A stretch of 64,000 bases of DNA, from the NCBI RefSeq assembly GCF_905404315.1, contig NC_066265.1:30404501-30468500 (forward strand), read 5' to 3'. Origin of the DNA: Leptidea sinapis (Eukaryota > Arthropoda > Insecta > Lepidoptera > Pieridae). The notes under the pieces are model-generated. The model worked only from the letters and a program-made list of their open reading frames with translations, was not told the DNA's origin and made no database searches. Each line of letters opens with the position of its first letter. Positions within the stretch are counted from its first letter, which is position 1. Of the stretch, positions 11,690 to 24,500 are shown one piece after another. The translations under genes were made by a program, and so were the position numbers.

Positions 11690-12330
11690 TATGATGTAGT
11701 TTGTCACGTTTCGTTGCACGGTTTTTATTTGCATAAGCATATAAAGAGTCTGTTAGTATGGTTCGAGATATTCAATCATTATTATCCCAGAAAAGAGAGT
11801 CCATGATTTTTCCGGCCGAATGCTTGCCTTAAATTGCTTACTTCTTATGTTCTCTTCCAGGTAAAAGATTATATAATCGTGATGCAACAATGTTGGACTA
11901 CACAAGCGAGAGTCACCTCTGGTTTTGGATGTTCTTGCACCATTCGATGCACCAACATGCAACTGTAAAATAAGATAGAGCATTTGAAATTAAAGTATCC
12001 TATAAATCTCGATTAACTTGTTCCGCACTGAAATTTTTTCAAGCACTGATACATCCCACACAGTTCCATTTTATCCATTTTCGACAACTCGCTCCGACAT
12101 TTTGATAACAAAAGACTTCCGTTTATACTTAAAAATATATTTCTATATTTGTTTTTTTTTTTTTATCTAATCAATATTCCAGCTTTACCAGCCATTTATT
12201 TTTGGTTCCAAATGGTTTGCACCTAATTCTCACCATTTATTGAGCGCCCGTCGTATACTCGTCGTAGATTATGATGCTTCAAAAACAGTATTTTTTAAAT
12301 GTCAAACTTTTTAAATAAAACGATTCATTA
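11690..12330. other. Spacer downstream of CFAP251, no gene seen
   Basis: The sequence between the truncated LINE and the CFAP251 polyadenylation signal has only short frames without recognisable motifs. Confidence 0.5.
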
Positions 12331-12337
12331 ATTATTA

Positions 12338-12343
12338 TTTATT
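12338..12343 (-). promoter_or_regulatory. Polyadenylation signal of CFAP251
   Basis: AATAAA on the minus strand lies 32 bases after the stop codon, which would give a very short 3' UTR. Confidence 0.55.
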
Positions 12344-12374
12344 ATAACATCATGTCTACAATTTCTTAATTCTG

Positions 12375-12503
12375 TTATTCATTGTCGTCCGAGTCGGGAG
12401 GCGTGGGTTGAGATCCCGCCGACTCCACAGCGGAGTACTCCGACACGTTCTCCACGTCATGAATACCAATAATGTTCGTTTCAAATTCTCCGAACGATAT
12501 TTG
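12375..12503 (-). CDS. CFAP251: CFAP251 last exon with acidic tail
   Basis: The exon opens QISFGEFETNIIGIHDVEN and ends PTPPDSDDNE before TAA. It joins in phase 0 to SFLPE at the GTATTT donor of exon 14107-14216. An alternative reading that runs through that donor reaches a stop after LRFKTY, so retention of the intron would give a shorter tail. Confidence 0.8.
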   Translation of the reverse strand, partial: QISFGEFETNIIGIHDVENVSEYSAVESAGSQPTPPDSDDNE

Positions 12504-15500
12504 CTGTAATTTGAAAAAGACGCATTACAAAGTTATTTATTTATTTACGTCCAAAAATGACACTCTTTGAATGTGGAAAGTTTTGATACAGGAAAAGCTG
12601 AACGTAAAGGAAAAGACGTATCAAGGAACTCATAGCCATTCTAGGATGAAGTATAAACCTGGATGAAACAAGCAAATAATACTTTATAAATAATAATAAT
12701 ATTTGAGTTGATTGAATGAAAGGTAAATTGAGGTTTACGATTTATGGCGTATTAAAAAAACTACTGACTAGATCTCGTTCAAACCAATTTATATATTATA
12801 TATTTTTTTAGTTTTATCAGTCTCTTATTTTAGAAGTTACAGGTACACATTTTACCACTTTGGTAGTGTTTCTCGCGCAAACTATTCAGTTTATGAAATG
12901 ATATTAGAAACCTCAATATCATTTTTTAAACTGAATAGATTTTTGCCATTTGGCTACGGAACCCTAATAAAAAGGACGAAAAATTAACAATTTTTGGAAA
13001 TTTTGCGTGCTTAACAGTAACTTAAATGTTGAAGTATTAATTGCAGAGTCTTGCATATAACTCATCTTAAAAAAATGGTCATATGTAATAAGGGTACAAT
13101 AGACGTACGTAAGAACGAGTTTTAGTTCAAAAATTTTTTCCTCTGTAATAATATTGATATTATAATAAGTAGTGGCATATTGAATGTGATAAAAAAAGTC
13201 CAGAAAACAATAATGTGTAAGAATTATTGTCACCAAAATCAACCTTATTCAACTAATGATTTACATTATTTCAAATTATCTTTCTTGGAATAAAGGCCAA
13301 GCTTGTAGGTACTCCATGTTCTACTGATTTTAATTTTTCATGTATGTCATATTCGAGTGTACATGCATGGCAAATCCAGTTGATACTCAATCTTAGTTGT
13401 TATTTTTGAAAAGATTAACAAGTTCATCACATACACTGATAAAAAAGGGCACGAATATACTATTCCTTTTCTAGTGCCCTTTTTTAAATAAATAATAGTA
13501 ATAAGAGAATTTGTATACAAATCTATTTCAAAAATAAGTTTAGCAGAAATAAAAATGTATGAAAATCTATATGTAACGTACCCTAGATATTATTTGTTGG
13601 GCTATCGTTGATTTTTTTCAATAACTGATGCTGGCTGGAGACAAATTCTATTTTTTTTAGTTCAAAAAGAATTTTATATCACTTATTGAAAGTCAAAAAC
13701 TACAAATTACGTGACAAACAGTTTAAAATATAGGCTCTGTGCATTCTTTCAAAAATTCGTGTGTGCAAAATTTTACGTACAGAACAATTTTAACTCCCTT
13801 TTTTTATTTTCTATTTACATTTTCAAACAAATTACAATTTTGCACAAAATGTGAAGCCAAGATTCAGTATCAACGATTTGCAGTGTATTGTTCCATAAAT
13901 GTACAATTTCAACAAGATATAGGTAATAGATAACTTATTAGCACAAACTGGAAAGTATATTCAGCCCTTACAAGTTCCGCTTTAGTTATATTATAGAATG
14001 TCTTTTAATAAGTTTTGAAGCGTAGGTGTTGTAATTCCTTCTCACAGATCCCAACGGTGACCATCATGTACCCGTATGTATACTCGTTTGAAGTCTGTAT
14101 AAATACCTCTGGCAGGAATGATATATCATCTTCATGCATGGCCGCTCTATCTTCGAACGACAGCCCGTAAAGTATAGAAAGGAGGTACCAGCTCAGGTCA
14201 ACTGGGAACTTCTCACCTGAGGAGGTTAGTAGAATGAGAGCTACTAATTTAATATTAAAAAAAATTGCTTACAGTACCAATGATTGTGTATCAGAAAGTT
14301 AGAAAAGAACAGAACACACTCAGAACCAGAAACATAGAAATATAAGTGAATCTATTACTACTGCAACCAATTTTTATTGACAAGTCGTAAATAGACAGCC
14401 ACGCTTGACATTAGCTCCTTAATATTTTCAATATGAATACAAATCCACAACAGCTCAAGTGATTCTTTAGGATATATTGCTTACCTGACCAATGAGAATT
14501 CAGTACCTAAGGATACTATTCAGGGTCTAGGATTAAGAGCAGGGGCGTCCATTGGTTTTCTAGCAAGGTAGGCACTGTAGATCTAACTAGTCGTAGTTGA
14601 GCCTGGGGATTGCTTACCGTAGGTATTTAGGTAGATTTATGATTGAGGGTTCAATAGAAGTCTGGTTATATAATAACGGAACCAAGTTAGACTAAATTAA
14701 CCTTAACACTATATTTATTTAGGTTCATAACGAGGAAGGCACTGCCTAATTGCCTATATGATATGCACGCCCCTGATTAAGAGTCTTCTGGGTTATAAGG
14801 TAGATTCACTCACCATATTGATTCAGCACCTCAATGAATTCCTCTCGGTCTATTTGAAGTTCTCCATTTCTACCGGACGTGGCAAAATAGCGGAAAGCAT
14901 TCTTGATCTTCTTAAAACTATCGGGAAAGGCCGGTCGATGATTTAAGTAGAGCTTAACAAACTCTTCAAAGTCTATTTCTGTAGCTGGTGTCTGTTGATA
15001 TACTTTGTATTTCGCTTCGACTAATAGATTTTCTACCTGCAAGATATTTCAAGCTAGTTATTTTAACTACGGCTTGAATTGTTACGTTAGTTGGTCAACT
15101 AGACAATTTGTATCATAGGTAACAAACTTTAAATAAAACTTTTTTAACTAAATTGGTAAAACGTAAAATAGCAGAAGGAAAAATAATTTTCAAGGATTTT
15201 TGTTTTGTTACACAAAAGACACACATTTCTTTTCTTTTAGTATGTTTGGTAAAAATAGCATACATGGGAAAGATGATCCTACACTTACATTATTATACAC
15301 CTTGTTATATAAATGTCTAAACATTCAAGTACATCTCACGTTGCCGGCCTCTAAGAAGGCATTTCTCGTCAATGAAACTACAGTTACCTCGTATTCGGAA
15401 GGAAAATATCCTAAGGCTCGCATAAGATCTGGCAATGAATCTATTGGTATATAATCCTTGACACGCCTCATCGCCGGCGAGAATGTCCCCTGGCATAGTA

Positions 15501-18500
15501 TCTGAATGTAGTAGAACAGATCTCGTATCTCGTGGAACAGCCAGCCCGGACGACCATTCTCTATCAAGCAGTAGTATGGATCCAAATCTCCGCCGCCCTG
15601 CTTCGTGGTGTTCTCAACAGACCTGATCGTAACACATAGAGACAAATATCGTAACAAAAGTCACCAAATGGGAGCCAATAGGAGATCCAGACTATTTTAA
15701 ATACTATAAGGTAGGTACAAGCTTCCTTTTTACCCCGAACTTCATTTGTGTCGGTGTCAATGCTGGTATCAATGCTTTTTATAGACATAATTCGTACTTA
15801 ACTTTTAACAAAACCATGGAATTAGTAGCACAGTTATGGTTGCCAGCCTTTTAGGTGTGTGTATCCACGTTTTTGCTCGAAGACGTAGTGTTGGTAGGCT
15901 CCCCACAAGATGTACCGATGATCTGGTCAAGATCTGGCAATAGTTTGGATGAGGTGAGCGCAGGACCAATCGTCGTGAAGATCTTTGGCCTCCCCTTTGA
16001 CCAGCAGTGGACTTATTCCGGCTATAATGTTGATAATGATGATCATGCGCGTTTTTTGAAGGTCTTTCAATGCTTTGATAATTTATAGACTTCTATGAAT
16101 GACCAACGCTAACGCAACGTTGCTAACTGCGCTGTGAATAGATGCAGCACACCCAATGATAAGGATGATAATTTAGTTTCGTGCGGCGTATGTGGCAAAA
16201 GTCGAGTTCCATGCCACTTATGAGTTTCTTAAATTTGATATCATTTCGAGCTCAACTGTTCTGAAGAGGCTTTGATATATGTAGATGTGTATCAGTGCTT
16301 TATAATTATCAGCTCAACATAATAATATATCAATAATTTGATTACTTTCGCTGCCCCGATGCCAACTTTGAGATTGGAGGTCTGGAGGACCGAAGGACCA
16401 GTATTATTAATTTCTTTTTTTCATTTATTTCACAAAACTATTACTATTATAAACATAGCTATAAATTTTCATATATATTATAAACCTGTAATTAGCTGCC
16501 CATTGGTATAAACAGCTGTCTCTCTCCCCGACGGTGAAGAGGTTACCAGTATCCTCCCGAAAGCACATGTTGATGATCTAAACACAACAATATATTATCA
16601 TGGTTTTTTGGTGTGTAGATTTTGATCAATTTTTTTTTGAAGAAGACACACTAGCATACGAGTCGCCTGATGTCAAGTGATCACCGCCACCTATACAACC
16701 GTATTACTCTCTTGCAGACGAGTCACAAGAGCGTTGCCTGTCCATCGAATGTACCATCGAAATACTTTTATAAAAGAAATATTATATCTAATTTGCGTGG
16801 CGGCCATATTGGAAACGGCGAGACCCTGATTTTTGCGTTTTTTACTCATGATTCTTAGCCAGAGCTGCAGTTGCCCGAAGCAAGGCAAACATGAAAACAA
16901 ACCGATAATAGTCTTGCTCGCGGTAGTGAATTAGGATGGTTAAATCTAAAAAAGACCTCAGCTAATGATTAATCTTAATGTGTTAGAGGAATGTTAAGAT
17001 CATAGTTGTCTGTACCAATTCGTAGCTACGAACAACCATTCACAAATCACCGTCAAGATCTTTCACAACACATCTGAACCAACACTAATTTGACAAACTA
17101 TAGTATTTATTATAAGTATCCAAATATCTTTATTCAAAATAGTACATAAAATCACTTATTGAAAGTCAAGAACCACCACATGAAATTAATACCCCAGACC
17201 TAAGAAGAACGGGCGCAAGAATTTTGACGGGCTTATTTTTTTAAATACAATTTCGATAAAATTTATAATTTGAATTTGTGGTCGTTCCATTTACGATCTG
17301 TCATCTGATAATTATTAATTTTTGATATAGTACCTAACCAGTAACCTATAACACACATAAACGTTAACAATTCTTTTCATATTCTTAATACTTTTTTTTT
17401 GAACATTTTCTGGGACCATGTTGTAATTATATAATATCATAGAATCGCCCCACATATTACGCCTATAACTCGACTTAGCCGAGTAATACGTATAATAAGT
17501 TTATGTTTGTTTCAGGTACATTACGGTTATGACAGTTTATAGAAAATTCATTTTATTTTATGGAAGGAGGACATACGAGGGTACGGGTCACCTGGTGTTA
17601 AGTGATCACCGCCACCCACATTCTCTTGCAAGAGCAGAGGAATCACAAGAGCGTTGCCGGCCTTTAAGGAAGGTGTACGCGCTTTTTTTGGAGGTACCCC
17701 TGTCGTATCGTCCCGGAAACAACGCACAAGGAAGCTCATTGCACAGCTTCGTAGTACGAGGAAGAAAGCTTCTTGAAAACCGCACTGTGGAGGACCGCCA
17801 CACATCCAGATGGTGGGGATGATATCCTAACTTATGGCGTGTCGTGCGAAGGTGGAATTCGGCGGCAGGAATCGGCGGAGGTTAAACAGCTCTTCGGTAC
17901 ACTCCCCGTGATAAATGCGGTAGAAGATAATATATTGAGAGGATACAGTTAAAATGTTTACTTCTTTAAATTCTCTCTCAATAATTCTTTGGGTTCCTGG
18001 TGCTAACATGATGACTATAGCAGCTTCTAGAATATTCGTTTGTATCGATGTATATGCACACATTATATGATCAAGAATATATTGAGAGACAATAGGAAGT
18101 AAGAAATATTTTTCTTCAAGTCATCTAATCCTCCTCGAAACGCCTCCGAAACGGCTTGACCGATTCTCATGAAATTTTGAGTGCATATTGGGTAGGTCTG
18201 AGAATTAGACAACATCTATTTTTCATCCCCCTAAATGTTAAGGGTGGTCACGAAATTTTATTTTCAACTTTTTTTTTATTTGTTTGATTATGAGTCAGCA
18301 TTAAAAAATACATACAACTTCAAATTTTCACCCATCTACGATCAACAGTTACTTTTGTATCGCGATTTTAATATCGGCAATACAACGTTTGCTGGGTCAG
18401 CTAGTATATATATATAAAACATGCAATAACATACCCGAATAGGATGCCCTAGTAGTGCCACATGTTTCCAAGGGTTTCCATCTAAAGGCATTTTCTGCAT

Positions 18501-21500
18501 TCCAATAATATTTTTGGTAGCAAATAGCAGATACTGCAAATTTCCATGTGGGTTTTTCCTGTTGATCAATTGTATTTTAGACACAGGGTGTTCATAGCGC
18601 GGTCCCAGTACCGTAGCCAATGTCATGGTGGTATCAAAGTTTATGATCTTGTACTTAAACTGTAAAAAAAAACAAAATTATTGTTTCTTTAAATTAATAT
18701 ATTACCCGTGAAAATTTATAAATAAAATATTAGATGAGATTTTTTTATGAAAATAAGGGATGAGACGAGCAGGGCGTTCAGTTGATAGTAATTGATACGC
18801 CCTTTCCATTACAATGCAGAGCCGCTCAGGATTCTTGAAAAACCTTGAGACATAAGATGTTAAGTCTCATTTGCCCAGTAATTTCACTAGCTACGGCACC
18901 CTTCAGACCGAAACACAGTAATGTTTACATATTACTGCTTCACGGCAGAAATAGGCACCGTTGTGGTACCCACAATCTAGCCGGCATCCTGTGCAAAGGA
19001 GCCCCCCACTGGTAACATGTCCTCTAATAATTTTTCTTATCTATTCAATAAAGAACCAAACTTAGTTTTATAACACAAAATGTACTTTTAATTAAATTAA
19101 ACGTGGCTAAAATTACGTTGGCATAATAATTTCTTATAATTTCTTCGGCTTTATAGCCTTTAAATATAAATTAATCACGGTTGAATCAAATGTTACAAAT
19201 TGTGCATTAAAAATAAAGATATAATAAATAATTCTACGGGTTTTACAAAAATAAAATCACTATTTTGTTTATAGTTATTTATTCATTTAAAACAATATTA
19301 TACTACAGTATGATAATTAGATACTAATTTTTTTACAGTATGTTTAGTTATTCTTACCTCATCATTGGCAACTAAAATCATTGGTAGATCCGTTCGACAA
19401 GACTCCGGATCGATGTCGGACGGCGTTGGCCAAGGTAATCCAGCCAAAGGTATAGCGCTCTGGTCTATCCTGTCCAAACTATAGATCTCCAAATACTCGT
19501 CAGAGCTTTGGCTTACATCGTATTCAACCATCATTCTGTCGGCCCCCAAAGAAATGAGTTTGTAGTCACCATTTTCATTCTTTTGCGGAAGGAAAAAAAC
19601 AGCTGTTATGTCCTTATAGTGCGCCCTGTGTTTTCCAATAAAAATCCATGTCATTATGCTGCAATCGTATTTGTAGACGCAAACTGTATATCCCACGTCC
19701 TAAAATTATAATTTATCTGTTAAAACAATTCGTACCTTATCACCAAGTTCTTTTAAAATGTTTAACTAAAATAAATCCACTGAGTTCTATAGCCAAACTA
19801 TATTCAAAAACCTTATTATGATTTTAAATATAATTATATATTTAAGAAACTTTTCCTCCGTAATCTATAACAAATGTAGAGCTATTAGCAATGTTTCTAA
19901 ATCCACTCCCATACAATTTGCAAATTGCTACTCAAAGCCTTATAGCTTTTATAACATCAGATTAATTAGTAATTATTACCGCAGATTCGATAGCAAAACT
20001 AGCAATAAAAACAACATAAATAGCCCATAAATAAACACATTTAAGTACCGCCTCACTTATACTTATTGCTGTAACTTGTGTATTCCTTACAGGAACGACA
20101 TACTAGTGTTTGGAAACGTCAATCATGGACGCAGTGCGATGACAAAGGCGTCGATTGCCTTACTCAGATCATACTGCACTTTTCGTCAATTATATCCATA
20201 TTAAAATGAAAGAGACTTAAAACACGTCAAGAATGACTCTTCGCGTCTCAGTACATAATCTTTGATCTAACTACTGATTTCTTCATTAGTTATGAAGACA
20301 GTGACAACAGCACACTATAAGGGATCAGGTATTAAGACGCTTCTTCGAATACGGAACTAAGAAGCGGTGAATTTTAAAGAAGAACATCAAATTTGATTCT
20401 AACCTTACACCTCGGTCTATCTATATAACAATGAATTGCTGTTCGTTAGTCTCGCTAAAAATCGAGAACGGCTGGACCGATTTGGCTAATTTTGGTTTTG
20501 AATTATTCGTGGAAGTCCAGAGAAGGTTTAAAAGGTGAATAAATATGAAAATGCTCGGAATTAAATAAAATCAACAATTTTGCTTTTCCTTTGATATGTC
20601 CCCCGTCGTTCAGAAATCAATTTAAAGAAAAGTTTAAAATGAATAACTTACTAGAATTTATATCTTTCTAACTTTCTTAGGAGGTAAAAATAAAGTTAAT
20701 TTTATATACAGAACAACGTCTGTCGGGTCAGCTAGTTATAAATAAAATCAATAAGGAAAATAAACATTTTGGATTTGACCTATAGTTTCCAAAATATCCA
20801 GTTGTTTAGCTAGTTCCTATAACGAAAGTATTTAAGATACGAAGTTCGCGATTATACATTTTGTCTTTTTCTTTTACCTTATTCCCAAATTCACTTGACA
20901 TTTGCAGCTACGATCATCGTCGCTTTATATTATAGTTATGTCTATGGTTCCGATACGAAATCCGACCGCACTATTCGGATCCGAAATACTTTGGTAAGAT
21001 TTAATTATAGTTCGTCGTTGTTTCGTTTCGGACCGAAACTTCGGCACCACTCCTAGCGGCGCGCGATGTTATAACATCACTCGATCATTTCGCGCCGTGT
21101 GAAATGTTTTAGTTCTTTGGACACCTATAATGATATTTTCCTAGAAAAAGAGGGAGACAAAAGAGAAGATGGAGCGATATTTTTACGCAAAGAGTCGGAC
21201 CGGACTGGATGAGAAGAGCGAGAGGTAGAGTGTATTGGAAATGTTTTGGGGAGGCCTTAGCCGTAGAGGCAACTACTTAATTTATTTATTATAGTTAATT
21301 TAGGTCTTATTTATATTAAATTTATAGTTATTCTAATATCTAACTTGATTTTAAGTAATTTTTCTAAAAAAATGGAAAGTAGTACAAAATAAAGGCTATT
21401 TTATTTTATTTTATTTATTTATTTAGTGATATTCTCCATTGAACTAGGCACAGCTACACAACCTAAGAATAATATTGCAAATAGAATACTTACAGAAAAT

Positions 21501-24500
21501 GCCAATGTGAGCGAATCATAGCTAAAGTTAATTTCTGTGATCGCATTACTCGTGTCCTTAAACGGCTTTTTGGTTAGAATGTCAACGGTTGTCGGATCCA
21601 GAAATATTAATCCTCCCGTGTTGAAGCCACACGCCAAATGTAAACCTTAAAATTGTTATATTCTGTTATACCTATGTGAATATATATAAAACAGGCGCAT
21701 ATGACGTCGAGTTGCGGAAACCGCACGTGTGTGTGTGTATATATTGTAAATAATTAATTAATTGAAGTATCTAGCTTACAATTACTTTATATACATGTAT
21801 TTAGTTACAGGTTATTTATTTATTCAAGAACAAAACAGTCTTTTACAATAGTAAGGTTACAAATATACATAAACTAGAAGATAAAACAGTTCCATAAATT
21901 AAATACTAATATTTTTTTACTTTACAATGGACAATAATGAAAAAATCAACAAAAATATTTTAAAACAAAAGTGAAAATTACAAAATTACAACAAACAAAA
22001 CGAAAATTTAAACAGTTATAAGAGTTTAGATAAGAACAGGACAGAATAACAATGATTTTTTTATTTAGAGTTAACAATTTTTACACTGAATATAATATCC
22101 CCTACTATTTTCTTATATTTATATATATTTAATGAAAATATATCAATTTCAGTAAGATGTAAACTGTAAAAACTACAGGAGCGCCTCACAAATGTATTTC
22201 CTGCATAATATTATTAACTTATAAATAAAATATTAAATTGACTATCTATACCCCTCTCCAAAATTCTATTTCGCTCCGGTTTTGCTGCGAAAAGTAACAA
22301 AAATAGGGTCACGAAAGGACCAATGTGGAATCTAGCAGCACTAACAAGTGGCAACTTCAGAGTGAACTAGAAGTTTGGCGAGGGTACTTTAATGTCGTAT
22401 TGTGTATTTGCAACAGAATTCAAAGGAAGTGAGAGAGTTTTTAAGTCTTGTTTGTGTTTGTTACTTCATAAGTCCATCGTTCAGACTAATTTGGTTCTTT
22501 TATTTTTAACTAGCTGACCCGGCAAACGTTGTTTTGCCATATAAAGTATAATTCACGCGATAGTTTTATAAGTAATAAAATATTGCCTATATATATATTG
22601 TACATCATTTTGTTCTATTGTCAATAGTTTTTGCAGCGCACGCAAAAATAGGTTTTCGATTTTACACCTTGTGTTACAAAATAGCAATTTTATTACGGAT
22701 CCCTAATTTTGAAAAAAAACATAGCCTTCCTCGATAAATGGACTACCCAACACTGAAAGAATCATTCAAATCGGACCAGTAGTACCAGAGATTAGCGCGT
22801 TCAAACAAACAAACACTGCAGCTTTATAATATTATTTGAAATCTATCTCAGCACGAGTAGGTAATAATAATCTATGAGTAATTATGTATTCTTCTGATTT
22901 TTTTTGTAAACAAAACAAGTATACTGGCAATATCATTTGGTGGTCTACAACTCATGAATCACAATCTATTAAGCCGTACACTTTTATGCCATAAAAAATA
23001 TACATGCATACCCGATGGTGAATATTTAAGACAGGTGACAGATATGGCCGGGTAAGCAACCTCGGTATTACATCGAATGGAGTCGTCGTCAGGTGGTGTC
23101 ACTACTTTAAACGTATCTCGGAGGTCTACTCTGCGAAACAGTTTGTGCTGCACAAAATTGTACAACTCCACCAAGCCGTCTGCATATCCAACACATACAA
23201 ATGATCTGAGGACAGAAGGCTTTGATAAAGAAGGTGATATTAATGCTATGAATGAATTAAATTCTTCACATTATTATGGACCGTGTATAGCATTTGTTAT
23301 TAGCAACGCAGAAGGCACGGAGGCATTAGATAATACTATTGTTATAAACAGCAATGCAAATGCATGCGTGAGATAATCTCGTTAAGTACCTACTCACTTG
23401 TCCGGATGTACGGTCAATGCAAGGGCATGCGAAATCTTGTTGTCAATCACTTGTCGGAGCTTCTCCGTCAAAAAGTCCACGTAACCGATGCCTTCATTAT
23501 GTGTACCTGTTCGAAAATTGTATTACAAAATTAGATAGAGCTTCTTGTCTCGAATTGCCAGTTTTCCCTGTTTTCCCAAACCGATACGACTTAGGAACTT
23601 TGAAGCATAGATCATTCTTCCAACTTAAAGGACCGGCAACACATCTCTAATTTCTGGTTTTGATATCTCTGGGCTGGTGATATTCCCAGCAAGTCTCTTG
23701 ACCGTTTGCCCCCACTTATTATATACAAAGAAAAAACCTTATTAGTTGTAGTTAGTATAATAATTTCGTCCACTTTTTTCGTTCAATCTGATTTCATATT
23801 CGAATTGATGGAAATATTAAGGACACAGGCTCTACGGAAGATCCTTCGCAACACAACATCCTATCTAGCAATACCCGATGAATAACACTAGTGTGGCTAG
23901 CCCAAATGTGGGTACTCACACTTTTCGAAGGTACTATCGACCTGGTAATACCGAGCAAGGATGCATACTACACACGTGTGTGTGGTGTAATGATGGATTT
24001 GGCAGCAGGGATCACGTCTTCTCTCTTCAAAACACTCTCTGTAATAAATACGGTAGAAAACACGGAATGAAGTAACATCTCTACAGAACACCAAATAATT
24101 AAATATTTCGTACATATGAGGAAGTCTCTGACGAGGAATGGTTTTCCGGAGGCGGTTGCGTCTGAGGGAACTTCGCTCTTCAGTAGCTTTCGGTAATGAG
24201 CGCCGGTATCGGGGTCAACGTCCGGAATCACCTTGTCGTAGCAAATGCACGGATTCCCACCTGAGAACAGTGGCCAGAAAATCAGTCATAAGTGAACCCT
24301 GACATTTGACACCATAAAATGCCTATTATTTCGACGGGAGTTTCTGATAATGAGAAGGAACTATTTATTGCATTTCGCTGCAATTTGTCTCTATTTAAAA
24401 TAGCGAAATAGCGAAAAATAGGTGAAAAACTATGACATTGTAATAGTTTAAAATGGGTTCACTACACGACTTTGTGTCGTACGCCTGGGCAGCGCCTTTG

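Noticed and set aside
17529..17822. 97-codon frame, similar to one at 32408-32737
   Set aside because: It is the antisense of LINE family B; the sense strand carries the recognisable reverse-transcriptase end.
22959..23011. Extension of CFAP251 exon 10 past 23012
   Set aside because: A GTATGC donor at 23011 restores the frame with the next exon; the extension is intron.
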